The notes under the pieces: generated by a model | Databases searched by the model: none | The model's input: the letters and a program-made list of their open reading frames with translations, nothing else | Told to the model about the DNA's origin: nothing | Position numbers and translations under genes: made by a program | Shown: piece by piece, positions 1 through 7,140 of the stretch | How the letters are laid out: each line of letters opens with the position of its first letter | How positions within the stretch are numbered: position 1 is the stretch's first letter | Source: Firmicutes bacterium UBA6418 | GTDB lineage: Bacteria; Bacillota; Clostridia; Peptostreptococcales; Anaerovoracaceae | NCBI GenBank assembly: GCA_002439735.1 | Contig: DJPG01000144.1 | Coordinates: 6,361-20,309 of the forward strand | Reading direction: 5' to 3' | Length of the DNA: 13,949 nucleotides

Positions 1-354
1 AAGCAGGTACCGCAGATCCTCAGTCTTGTAGGGATCAGCGATAAAGCACATAAATATCCGGATGAACTATCGGCCGGAGAGCAGCAGAGAGTCGCGATCG
101 CCCGTGCGATTGTCAACAATCCGGCGGTTCTGATCGCCGATGAGCCGACCGGAAATCTGGATCCGCATACCGCGTGGGAGATCATGGATCTTTTAGATCA
201 GATCAATCTGCGGGGAACGACCATCGTGATGGTCACGCATGCAAAAGATATCGTGGATAAGATGCAGAAACGTGTCATCGCCATTGAAAAAGGCCGCATT
301 GTCCGTGATGAAGCCGGACAGTACAGCTACGCAAAAGGAGGTGTGCGGGATTGA
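1..354 (+). CDS. ftsE: Cell division ATP-binding protein FtsE (3' part)
   Basis: This is the C-terminal 117 residues of an ABC ATPase, open at the left edge of the window. Visible in order are the signature motif (LSAGEQQRVAIARA, a variant of LSGGE), Walker B plus D-loop (VLIADEPTGNLDP) and the H-loop (VTHAKD). The sequence after these matches the FtsE family, and the next gene is ftsX with a 4-nt overlap (TTGA), which settles the assignment. FtsE sits on the cytoplasmic face of FtsX and uses ATP hydrolysis to control extracellular peptidoglycan hydrolases through FtsX rather than to transport a solute. The Gly-to-Ala change in the signature is conservative. The Walker A region lies outside the window. 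Confidence 0.93.
   Translation, partial: KQVPQILSLVGISDKAHKYPDELSAGEQQRVAIARAIVNNPAVLIADEPTGNLDPHTAWEIMDLLDQINLRGTTIVMVTHAKDIVDKMQKRVIAIEKGRIVRDEAGQYSYAKGGVRD
334..341 (+). promoter_or_regulatory. Ribosome binding site for ftsX
   Basis: AAAGGAGG lies 9 nt before a TTG codon at 351. No better ATG exists nearby, so this site decides the TTG start and gives the ftsE/ftsX TTGA overlap typical of coupled translation. Confidence 0.75.
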
Positions 355-1241
355 GCAGCTTTATCTATAACATCAAACAAGGATTTATACAGATTTTCCG
401 AAATCGCGGCATGAGCCTGGCATCGATCTTTTCGATCCTGGCGATGCTGCTGATCCTCGGACTGTTTTTTGTCATCACCGTAAATATCAACCTGTTTACA
501 GAAGTCGTCAAACAGGACTACGATCAGGTCGAAGTTTTTTTGCTGGATGATACGACCAAAGCGCAGGCGGAGGAACTGATGGACAAGATCAAGACGCAGC
601 CGGGTGTCAGTGATGTGACCTACCGTAGCAAGGATGAGGCGCTTCAGATCATGAAGGAACGCTGGGGAGAAAGCGGCTATCTGCTCGACTCCTTAGGGAA
701 AAACCCACTACCGGCGTCGATCCTGATCAGCGTGGATTCGCTGGAAAACGCAGGGGAGATTGCCGCCTATGCGGGGAGTCTGGACGGTATCGACGATGTG
801 CAATACTATCAGGAAACGGTTGAGAAGCTGACCAGAATCACAAACTTCCTGCAGGTCGGCGCACTGATTATCATGGGATTTCTGGTCATCGTTTCGGTCG
901 TCGTGGTATCCAATACGGTGAAGCTCACGGTGTTCGCAAGAGCGAAAGAAATCACGATCATGAAATATGTGGGGGCGACAAACTGGTTCATCCGCGGACC
1001 GTTTCTGGCAGAAGGCATTATCATCGGCGTCCTGGCAGCACTGCTTTCCACGGGGTGCATCGCGCTGATTTATGACCGGCTGATCAACGCAATCGGCACG
1101 CAGGTACTGGCAATTGTATCCTGCCCATTGATCTCGGTCGGATATATGACGAAGAATCTGATCGTTATTTTCCTGGCGTTAGGCGTCAGCATCGGTGCTT
1201 GGGGAAGCATCATTTCCATGCGGAAATTCCTGGATACTTAA
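351..1241 (+). CDS. ftsX: Cell division protein FtsX (ABC permease-like)
   Basis: A 296-residue membrane protein with the FtsX layout: a short cytoplasmic N-terminus, one membrane segment at about residues 22-46, a large extracellular loop (about 47-165), then three membrane segments at about 166-188, 216-241 and 268-290. The conserved stretch between segments two and three (ARAKEITIMKYVGATNWFIR, about 197-215) is the family's cytoplasmic coupling region that contacts FtsE. The start is TTG at 351, supported by AAAGGAGG 9 nt upstream and overlap with the ftsE stop. FtsEX passes ATP hydrolysis across the membrane to activate a secreted peptidoglycan hydrolase; the M23 protein encoded immediately downstream is the obvious partner. 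Its length is normal for the family. Confidence 0.95.
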   Translation: MSSFIYNIKQGFIQIFRNRGMSLASIFSILAMLLILGLFFVITVNINLFTEVVKQDYDQVEVFLLDDTTKAQAEELMDKIKTQPGVSDVTYRSKDEALQIMKERWGESGYLLDSLGKNPLPASILISVDSLENAGEIAAYAGSLDGIDDVQYYQETVEKLTRITNFLQVGALIIMGFLVIVSVVVVSNTVKLTVFARAKEITIMKYVGATNWFIRGPFLAEGIIIGVLAALLSTGCIALIYDRLINAIGTQVLAIVSCPLISVGYMTKNLIVIFLALGVSIGAWGSIISMRKFLDT

Positions 1242-1252
1242 ATCGTGTAAAA

Positions 1253-1260
1253 AAGGGGAA
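1253..1260 (+). promoter_or_regulatory. Ribosome binding site for the M23 peptidase gene
   Basis: AAGGGGAA ends 6 nt before ATG 1267 (3 nt before an in-frame GTG at 1264). It lies downstream of a longer in-frame start at 1195 inside ftsX and so argues for initiation at 1267, which also puts a clean signal peptide at the N-terminus. Confidence 0.6.
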
Positions 1261-1266
1261 CATGTG

Positions 1267-2331
1267 ATGAAATTAAAAAAGTTACATAAGAAAAAAAGTT
1301 TTATTCTTGCTCTCGTGATCATTCTGACCTTGAGTCTGGCGAGTAGCGTGTTTGCTTTTGCCGCGACGGAGAGTGACCTGCGGGATGAACTGGATGACGT
1401 GGAAGCTTCGCAGGATGAGCTGAGCAAACAGATGACACAGCTTACCAAAGACATCAAGTCTTTGCAGAGCGATGTAGACGGACTTAACGCACAGATCAGC
1501 AAAACGTCAAAAGAGATCGCCGAGACCGAAGATAAAATCGACAAAAAAGAAAAGCAGATGCAGACACGCGAGAACAATCTGAATGAGCGGCTCAAAGTCA
1601 TGTACAAGAACGGTTCGGTCGGATTCCTGGACGTACTGCTCGGATCCAACAGCATTTCGGAGTTCGTGTCCAATGTCGGCATGATCCAGAAAATCTACCA
1701 GAATGACATGGACGTCTTGGAAACGTTGAAAAAAGAACACGAGGAGTTACAACAGATCAAAGCGGATCTGAATGTGAAAAAAACAAAGCTCGCGGCGCAG
1801 AAACAGGATCTGGCTGACGAAAAGGTAAAGCTGGACGCCAAGAAAAAGGAACTGGAAAAACAGGAAGATGAACTGAAAGCGGAAGCAGACCGCCTGACCG
1901 CGGAGATCGTCAAGCTGATGGACAAGAGCAGTCCGTATGTCGGAGGAACGTTTACCTGGCCTTGCCCGTCCAGCCGCTACATCACCTCTTCGTTCGGAAA
2001 TCGTCTGCATCCGATCCTGAAAACGTGGAAATATCACTGCGGAATCGATATCGGAGCCTCCAGTGGGAGCGACATTCTGGCAGCCGCTTCCGGCAAGGTC
2101 ATCATGGCAACGACCTATTACGGCTATGGCAAATGTGTGATGATCGACCACGGCGGAGGTATCGTAACGCTGTACGGACATGCATCCAGGCTCTGTGTGA
2201 GCAACGGAGATGTCGTAAAGCGCGGAGATGTGATTGCCAAAGTCGGATCGACCGGAAGATCGACCGGACCGCATCTGCATTTCGAAGTGCGTAAAGATGG
2301 TGCTTATGTAGATCCGATGAGCTACTTCTAA
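1267..2331 (+). CDS. Secreted coiled-coil M23 family peptidoglycan endopeptidase
   Basis: A 354-residue exported protein. Residues 1-35 form a signal peptide (Lys-rich start, hydrophobic core, small residues near Ala-Phe-Ala-Ala). Residues about 37-220 are highly charged heptad-like coiled coil rich in Glu, Lys, Asp and Leu. The C-terminal part (about 230-354) is an M23/LytM domain with the zinc-ligand pairs H257-xxx-D261 and H336-L-H338, plus H305 in the YGH motif, so it should be catalytically active. This architecture is that of EnvC in Gram-negatives and of the PcsB/CwlO-type FtsEX partners in Gram-positives, although EnvC itself is catalytically inactive. The gene begins 25 nt after ftsX and is probably co-transcribed with it, so it is likely the hydrolase gated by FtsEX. 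A longer in-frame start at 1195 would destroy the signal peptide and is not used here. Confidence 0.92.
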   Translation: MKLKKLHKKKSFILALVIILTLSLASSVFAFAATESDLRDELDDVEASQDELSKQMTQLTKDIKSLQSDVDGLNAQISKTSKEIAETEDKIDKKEKQMQTRENNLNERLKVMYKNGSVGFLDVLLGSNSISEFVSNVGMIQKIYQNDMDVLETLKKEHEELQQIKADLNVKKTKLAAQKQDLADEKVKLDAKKKELEKQEDELKAEADRLTAEIVKLMDKSSPYVGGTFTWPCPSSRYITSSFGNRLHPILKTWKYHCGIDIGASSGSDILAAASGKVIMATTYYGYGKCVMIDHGGGIVTLYGHASRLCVSNGDVVKRGDVIAKVGSTGRSTGPHLHFEVRKDGAYVDPMSYF

Positions 2332-2357
2332 GCAGCCCCTAGTAAAGAAGGAAAATT

Positions 2358-3998
2358 ATGCAGCTGACAGATACCTTGATCAAATTATTGGAACATCGCG
2401 GGATCACGGGAGAGACGGAAATTGCGGAATTTCTGTCCTCCAAACCCCGCAGAACCTATGACCCATCCCTGCTCGCGGACGCAGAAGCGGGGGTGGATTT
2501 TATATTGGAGCAAATAAAAAAAGATGCGCGGATCTGTATTTACGGAGATTATGACGCGGACGGGATCACGGCGACCAGCCTGATGCTGAATGTTCTGAGC
2601 CATCTGACCGCGCCGGAACGTCTCGGGTACTATATCCCGTCTCGCTTTGAAGAGGGCTATGGGCTGAACCGCGAAGCGATCCGCAGCATTTCGGAAAGAG
2701 GCTATCAGGCGGTCATCACCGTGGACTGCGGCAGTGTCTCGGCCGAGGAAGTCACTTATGCCAAAGAACTGGGGCTTGCCGTTCTGGTGACGGATCATCA
2801 TACGATCACGGATCGCATGGCGGACTGCCTGCTGGTAAACCCCAAGCGGCCGGATTCGGTCTATCCGTTTCGGGAGATCTGCGGCTGCGGGGTCGCGTTC
2901 AAGATGGCTCAGCTCCTGCAAAAAAAATGCGGTCTGCCCAAGCACGTGCTGACCGAAGTTCTGGATCTTGCAGCGATCGGCACCATGGGAGACATCATGC
3001 CGATGCTGGATGAGAACCGCACCATCTGCAAGTACGGCATGCAGATGATCAACCGCGGCAGCCGTTACGGACTGCGTATGCTGGCAGAGGGCGTAGGGCT
3101 TAATCCGGGTTACATCACATCGGAAAATATCAGCTTTGTCATTGTACCACATCTGAACGCGACCGGCCGTATGGAGGATGCCTATCCGGCCGTACGGCTG
3201 CTGACCGCAACAGAAGGCGATCCGGAAGTTCCGGCGATCGTGGAGGACCTGATCTTTAAGAACAAAGAACGGCGGAGGCTGCAGCAGGAAACGTTCCTGG
3301 CTTGCACGGCGGATCTGGAGCCGGAGGATTTTATTCTCATCCGCTCCGACCACGCGCATGAGGGGATTGCCGGGATCGTAGCGGGAAAGATCAAGGAGAC
3401 CTACCACCGGCCGACGGTGATCGTGACACCGTCCGGTGATGAGAAGCAGTACCTCAAGGGGACCGGGCGAAGCATCGAGGGCGTCAATCTCTATGCACTG
3501 CTGAAGCATCACGAACATCTTTTTGAAAAATTCGGCGGACATGCCGGCGCCTGTGGTTTCCTGATGCCGGCCGTGAATTTCGAAGCCCTGCGCGAGGGAC
3601 TTCTGGCTGACATGAAGCAGTTGACCGCGCAGAACCCGCACCTGTTTGAAAAACACTATGCGGTCGATCTTGACTTGACCTGCGATACGCTGACGATCCC
3701 TTTTGCGGAGGAACTGGCGCTGCTCGAGCCGTTCGGAAACAAAAATCCGAAGCCGCTGCTTCGGATACGCAATGTCCGGATTAGCCGCATCCGTATGCTT
3801 GGCACGGAAGGCAAACATGTCGGATTTTCTATGACCGACCGCAGCGGCTGCGAGATCGCCTGCGTGCTGTTCAATCAGGCGGAGCGCTACATGGAGCTGC
3901 TGCGCGGCGGCTATGCCGGCGAAGTCCTCGGCAGCCTGGAGTGCCGCACCTGGCAGGGTCGCAAACAGCTGCAGTTCATGGTGGAAGCACTTGTATAA
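2358..3998 (+). CDS. recJ: Single-stranded-DNA-specific 5'-3' exonuclease RecJ
   Basis: A 546-residue DHH-superfamily nuclease. Motif I is YGDYDADGITA (D64, D66, D68), motif II contains D123 (TVDCGS), and motif III is VTDHH (D146-H147-H148). The linker includes LNATGRMEDA, and the DHHA1 domain has GTGRSIEG followed by GGHAGACGF (about 393-401). These metal ligands are complete. RecJ degrades 5'-ended single strands in RecF-pathway recombination, base excision and mismatch repair. At 546 residues it is close to the compact E. coli form and lacks the long C-terminal extension of Bacillus-type RecJ. The start at 2358 follows AAAGAAGGA after a 26-bp gap from the M23 gene, and a terminator follows directly, so recJ is the last gene of the ftsEX transcription unit. 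Confidence 0.95.
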   Translation: MQLTDTLIKLLEHRGITGETEIAEFLSSKPRRTYDPSLLADAEAGVDFILEQIKKDARICIYGDYDADGITATSLMLNVLSHLTAPERLGYYIPSRFEEGYGLNREAIRSISERGYQAVITVDCGSVSAEEVTYAKELGLAVLVTDHHTITDRMADCLLVNPKRPDSVYPFREICGCGVAFKMAQLLQKKCGLPKHVLTEVLDLAAIGTMGDIMPMLDENRTICKYGMQMINRGSRYGLRMLAEGVGLNPGYITSENISFVIVPHLNATGRMEDAYPAVRLLTATEGDPEVPAIVEDLIFKNKERRRLQQETFLACTADLEPEDFILIRSDHAHEGIAGIVAGKIKETYHRPTVIVTPSGDEKQYLKGTGRSIEGVNLYALLKHHEHLFEKFGGHAGACGFLMPAVNFEALREGLLADMKQLTAQNPHLFEKHYAVDLDLTCDTLTIPFAEELALLEPFGNKNPKPLLRIRNVRISRIRMLGTEGKHVGFSMTDRSGCEIACVLFNQAERYMELLRGGYAGEVLGSLECRTWQGRKQLQFMVEALV

Positions 3999-4008
3999 TA
4001 TTTTGAGA

Positions 4009-4035
4009 AAAAAGCACTGATGACCGGTGCTTTTT
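4009..4035 (+). terminator. Intrinsic terminator after recJ
   Basis: The arms AAAAAGCAC and GTGCTTTTT are perfectly complementary (9 bp) around a 9-nt loop, with a T-rich 3' side. It begins 11 nt after the recJ stop and separates the ftsEX-recJ unit from the transporter operon. Because both flanks are A/T tracts it could also work on the opposite strand. Confidence 0.8.
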
Positions 4036-4039
4036 ATTA

Positions 4040-4219
4040 TTATGTAGGAAATATCGTTCCGATATTTCCGGAATAACGACAAAAGCACCTTGCGGAGGGG
4101 CACTCACTTGCGAGCGCCATGTGTACATAGAAATCTTAGACTTCGTTACTTGTACCTTTGCCACGGACAATTTGCTAAAGATGCGCAGCCGATTTAAGAT
4201 TAAAAAGATTAAAAAGTAC
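4040..4219. other. Non-coding gap between recJ and the transporter operon
   Basis: No convincing gene lies here. It holds a perfect inverted repeat at 4047-4069, a second imperfect hairpin at 4099-4118 (GGCACTC / GAGCGCC around a 6-nt loop, one A-C mismatch) and a short A/T-rich tract with GATTaAAAA repeats before the promoter. No T-box, SAM, TPP or guanidine riboswitch consensus was found, and the recognised promoter lies downstream of this stretch, so it would not be in the leader transcript unless another promoter exists. It may be a dispersed intergenic repeat. Confidence 0.4.
4047..4069. repeat. Perfect 10-bp inverted repeat
   Basis: GGAAATATCG and CGATATTTCC are perfectly complementary and separated by TTC. 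No T-tract follows, so it is not a classical terminator. It could be a protein-binding site or part of a dispersed hairpin element. Confidence 0.6.
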
Positions 4220-4248
4220 TTGACAAGCAGAGAAAAAAATGGTAGCAT
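4220..4248 (+). promoter_or_regulatory. Sigma-A-type promoter of the transporter-MBL/MetY operon
   Basis: A consensus -35 box TTGACA (4220-4225) is followed after exactly 17 bp by TAGCAT (4243-4248), a 4/6 match to TATAAT. Transcription would begin near 4255, giving a leader of about 40 nt before the ATG at 4295, too short for a known metabolite riboswitch. Confidence 0.65.
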
Positions 4249-4294
4249 TCATTACATACTAAAAACATAGGAATACTATGAAAGGAAAAAAGAG

Positions 4295-5263
4295 ATGATA
4301 AAACAGGAAAAAGTTTCAAAATATTTCAAACTGGGACTTCCGTTGCTTTCCATTTTGTTTGCGGTTTTGCTGCAATATGCAATCCCGAACTCTGCCAAGC
4401 AGCCGGTGGCTGCGCACGCTTATTTTGCTATGGCGCTGGGCATTGTCGGGATTGTTTATCTGGCTTTGCTCCTGCTTTCCGTTAAGAAACCGGAACTTCG
4501 CAAAAAAATGCTGTATAAGGCGAACTTTGTTGCCGGTGCAGTGCTGTTCTTTAATTTGCTGAATGTCGTGACTTTGAAATTCGCGCTGCTGCCGGTTCTG
4601 TATTTTCCGTCTTTGGACAGGATTCTGGAAGCGATGGTAAACGAAAGAATGCTGATCCTCAAATGTCTAGCTTACTCCGCGCGCCTGCTCTCCGGCGGCT
4701 ATTTCTTCGGAGCGCTTGCCGGCGTCGCGACCGGAATTTTGATCGGCTTCAGCAAACAGGCGAACTACTGGATCATGCCGGTGATCCGGGTATTGGGTCC
4801 GATCCCTTCCACGGCGTGGATCCCGCTGGTTCTGGTATGTTTCCCGTCGGCGGTTTCGGCCAGTACCTTTCTGATCGCGCTGTCTGTTTGGTTCCCGACC
4901 ACGATCATGACCAGCAGCGGTATCAGCAACGTTCCGAACGCCTATTTTGAAGTATCGGGGACGTTGGGCGCCGGAAAGTGGACGCAGATCTTTTCTGTTG
5001 GCGTTCCGGCAGCGATGCCGTACATGTTCTTAGGCTTATTCAACGGCACCTGCGCTTCCTTTATCACCTTGGTTACGGCAGAGATGATCGGAGCAAAATA
5101 CGGAATCGGTTGGTACGTCAACTGGCAGAAGGAAATGTTGGCTTATGCGAATGTGTATGCGGGGCTGATCGTCATTGCAGTCGTATTTTCGATCTTGATC
5201 ACCTTGCTGTTCCGTGTACGGGATAAGGTGCTGGTATGGCAGAAAGGAGTAATAAAATGGTAG
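4295..5263 (+). CDS. ABC transporter permease, SsuC/TauC (NitT/TauT) type
   Basis: A 322-residue inner-membrane permease. The N-terminal third has three extra hydrophobic segments (about 12-32, 42-64 and 74-95) before the classical BPD_transp_1 core, which starts near residue 105 with an amphipathic stretch and contains the segment GPIPSTAWIPLVLV and the EAA-type coupling loop (about 219-243, EVSGTLGAGKWTQIF...). These features mark the nitrate/sulfonate/taurine-type importer family. The start at 4295 has AAAGGAAA upstream. The 3' end overlaps the ATPase gene by 7 nt. Family members carry aliphatic sulfonates, taurine, nitrate, cyanate, pyrimidine precursors and other small compounds, so sequence alone does not fix the substrate. 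The adjacent MetY-like enzyme hints at a sulfur compound. The extra N-terminal helices make it longer than the usual ~250-270-residue SsuC. Confidence 0.88.
   Translation: MIKQEKVSKYFKLGLPLLSILFAVLLQYAIPNSAKQPVAAHAYFAMALGIVGIVYLALLLLSVKKPELRKKMLYKANFVAGAVLFFNLLNVVTLKFALLPVLYFPSLDRILEAMVNERMLILKCLAYSARLLSGGYFFGALAGVATGILIGFSKQANYWIMPVIRVLGPIPSTAWIPLVLVCFPSAVSASTFLIALSVWFPTTIMTSSGISNVPNAYFEVSGTLGAGKWTQIFSVGVPAAMPYMFLGLFNGTCASFITLVTAEMIGAKYGIGWYVNWQKEMLAYANVYAGLIVIAVVFSILITLLFRVRDKVLVWQKGVIKW
5243..5249 (+). promoter_or_regulatory. Ribosome binding site deciding the ATPase start
   Basis: AAAGGAG lies 7 nt before ATG 5257. It falls inside the coding sequence that an upstream in-frame ATG at 5236 would use, so 5257 is the better start. 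Confidence 0.7.
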
Positions 5264-6042
5264 GAGGACTTCAAATTCGAAACGTATCCAAAAGCTTTGA
5301 CCATGACGGAGAAAGGCTGACGGCCTTGAACCACGTCAGCGTCGATATTGAAGCGGGTTCGTTCGTATCGGTGATCGGGCCTTCCGGCTGCGGGAAGTCC
5401 ACGCTGCTTCGTATGATCGCGGGGCTCATCCGGGCCGATGAGGGAGAACTGCTTCTGGATGGCAAGCGGATAACCAAACCGGGCTGCGACCGCGGACTGG
5501 TATTCCAAAACCCAACCCTGTTCCCGTGGCTGAACATTTACAAAAATATCGCGTTCGGGCTAAAGGCCGGGAGAAAACATATCGAAAAAGCGGAACTGGA
5601 ACGAAAGGTCGCCGAGAATATCAAGCTCGTCGGGCTTACGGGATTTGAGAAGGCTTATCCGCATCAACTGTCCGGCGGAATGTGCCAGCGGGCGTCTTTG
5701 GCAAGATCACTGGTCGGAAATCCCCGGCTGCTTCTCCTGGATGAACCGTTGGGGGCACTGGACGCCTTTACCAGAATGAATATGCAGGACGAGCTGCTGC
5801 GGATCTGGGAGCAGGAGCATATGACCATGATCATGGTCACGCATGATGTGGATGAAGCCATTTACCTTTCGGATAAGGTGATTGTCATGTCCGCGCGACC
5901 TGCCAAGATCGAAAAGATCCTCGACATCAAAATGAGCCGTCCGCGGGCGCGCAGCGGCGATGAATTCCTGCTGTACCGCTCCCAGATCCTAAAACTGCTC
6001 AATTACGGCGGTAAAGAAGCCGAGATCGGCTATTACATATAA
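5257..6042 (+). CDS. ABC transporter ATP-binding protein, SsuB/TauB type
   Basis: A 261-residue ATPase with all motifs: Walker A GPSGCGKST (41-49, K47), Q-loop Q84 in VFQNPTLFPW, signature LSGGM (138-142), Walker B with D162-E163 in LLLLDEPLGALD, and the H-loop histidine H196 in VTHDVDEAIYLSD. The LDEPLGALD and VDEAIYLSDKV blocks are typical of the nitrate/sulfonate/taurine family. It powers import with the permease encoded just upstream, which overlaps it by 7 nt. The start at 5257 is chosen for its ribosome binding site; the alternative at 5236 would add seven residues. Met at the last signature position, usually Gln, is a mild deviation; transport activity is still expected. Confidence 0.92.
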   Translation: MVGGLQIRNVSKSFDHDGERLTALNHVSVDIEAGSFVSVIGPSGCGKSTLLRMIAGLIRADEGELLLDGKRITKPGCDRGLVFQNPTLFPWLNIYKNIAFGLKAGRKHIEKAELERKVAENIKLVGLTGFEKAYPHQLSGGMCQRASLARSLVGNPRLLLLDEPLGALDAFTRMNMQDELLRIWEQEHMTMIMVTHDVDEAIYLSDKVIVMSARPAKIEKILDIKMSRPRARSGDEFLLYRSQILKLLNYGGKEAEIGYYI

Positions 6043-6080
6043 GGAACAATGATTTGACAAGAACAAAGAGAAACAAACTT

Positions 6081-6086
6081 AGGAGG
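6081..6086 (+). promoter_or_regulatory. Strong ribosome binding site for the binding-protein gene
   Basis: A full AGGAGG sits 7 nt before ATG 6094. It is stronger than those of the two upstream transporter genes, consistent with binding proteins being made in excess over permease and ATPase. Confidence 0.7.
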
Positions 6087-6093
6087 AAAAATC

Positions 6094-7113
6094 ATGAACA
6101 AGAGAAACGTTAAAAAAGCTGCGGCGTTGCTGCTCGCAGCACTGCTTCTGGCCACCCTGCTGCTGACTGGCTGCGGTGATAACGGAGCGGCGGAAGGTGA
6201 AAAGGAAGAGCCGGTTATGAAGATCGGCTACGGGACTGTTTTGTGCCAGGCGCCTTTGCAGGTCGCCATCGAAAACGGATATTTTGATGAAGAAGGGCTG
6301 AATTATGAAGTTGTGAAGCTGGATGGACTTGTGACCGAATATGTAGGATCGGGACAGGTCGACGCGGCTTACGGGATGGTAAGCAAATTCATTCAGCCAA
6401 TCGCCAATGGTCTGGATATTGTGATGACCGCCGGGATCCACAACGGATGCGTGAAGCTGCTGACCAAACCGGACTCCGGCATTAACAGCATTGCGGATCT
6501 GAAGGGAAAAACGGTCGGCGTCAACGGATTGGCGGAAGCTCCGGCAGTATTGCTGAAAAGAGCACTGTCCCAAGCAGGTGTCGGCGTGACTTCGGATAAT
6601 CTTGAGGTAGATTTTGTCGTATATAGCAACGCGGATCTGGCCATGGCATTGGAAAGCGACGCGGTAGATGCCATCTGCCTGGTAGACCCGGCAGCGACCG
6701 TGGCGGTCAATCAGTATGGATACAAGATCCTTTTAGATAACGCGAAAGATGAGCCGTTTGCAGATGAATACTGCTGCGCGACGTTTGTGACCGGAACGTT
6801 CGCCAGAGAATATCCGGAGGAAGCGGCGAAATTTACCAGAGCCGTTATGAAGGCATCCGCTTGGGTAGATGCACATCCGGAAGAAGCGGCGCAGTTGCTT
6901 GTTGAGAAAGAGTATCTGTCCGGTAATGCCGAAGTTTTCGCCAATATCCTGAAGACCTATAACTGCAAACCATCCGTACAGGGCGGATACGACGCTGTCG
7001 TCAAGAATGTTGATGAGTTTAAGAAAATCGGACTTTTAAGCGAAGATGTAGATACGGATGCGTTTGTTCAAAAAGCGTTTGTTTTCTTAGACGGCGTAGA
7101 GGAAACCTATTAG
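6094..7113 (+). CDS. ABC transporter solute-binding lipoprotein (SsuA/NMT1-like)
   Basis: A 339-residue lipoprotein. The N-terminus is basic, followed by a Leu/Ala core and the lipobox L-T-G-C with the lipidated cysteine at residue 27. An acidic linker (about 28-41) leads into a periplasmic-binding-protein fold of the SsuA/TauA/NMT1 group: KIGYGTVLCQAPLQVAIENGY near 43-63, GSGQVDAAYGM near 86-96, DLKGKTVGVNG near 135-145, and AVDAICLVDPA (residues 190-200) in the second lobe. It would capture the substrate outside the membrane and hand it to the permease. It follows the ATPase gene after a 51-bp gap with no visible terminator. The ligand is unknown; sulfonates, taurine-like compounds or thiamine-type pyrimidines are all within the family's range. 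The downstream MetY-like enzyme favours a sulfur compound, as inference only. Confidence 0.88.
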   Translation: MNKRNVKKAAALLLAALLLATLLLTGCGDNGAAEGEKEEPVMKIGYGTVLCQAPLQVAIENGYFDEEGLNYEVVKLDGLVTEYVGSGQVDAAYGMVSKFIQPIANGLDIVMTAGIHNGCVKLLTKPDSGINSIADLKGKTVGVNGLAEAPAVLLKRALSQAGVGVTSDNLEVDFVVYSNADLAMALESDAVDAICLVDPAATVAVNQYGYKILLDNAKDEPFADEYCCATFVTGTFAREYPEEAAKFTRAVMKASAWVDAHPEEAAQLLVEKEYLSGNAEVFANILKTYNCKPSVQGGYDAVVKNVDEFKKIGLLSEDVDTDAFVQKAFVFLDGVEETY

Positions 7114-7140
7114 AAACGAACGGAAAGGAGGCAACTTCTT

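Noticed and set aside
1195..1266. Upstream in-frame start extending the M23 peptidase into ftsX
   Set aside because: It would put 24 residues before the signal peptide, and a better ribosome binding site precedes ATG 1267.
2385..4103. A 572-codon open frame on the - strand opposite recJ
   Set aside because: It is a shadow of recJ. The + strand frame has every RecJ catalytic motif, while the - strand product is His/Arg/Gln-rich with no recognisable motif or ribosome binding site.
4081..4215. Possible TPP, SAM, guanidine or T-box leader before the transporter operon
   Set aside because: None of the conserved core strings of these elements was found, and the promoter is downstream of the region.
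4278..4298. Six-codon open frame (MKGKKR) overlapping the permease start as ATGA
   Set aside because: No ribosome binding site of its own; its sequence is simply the purine-rich Shine-Dalgarno region of the permease gene.
6054..6082. TTGACA before the binding-protein gene as an internal promoter
   Set aside because: The hexamer is perfect but no TATAAT-like box lies at 16-18 bp; the sequence there is ACTTAG.
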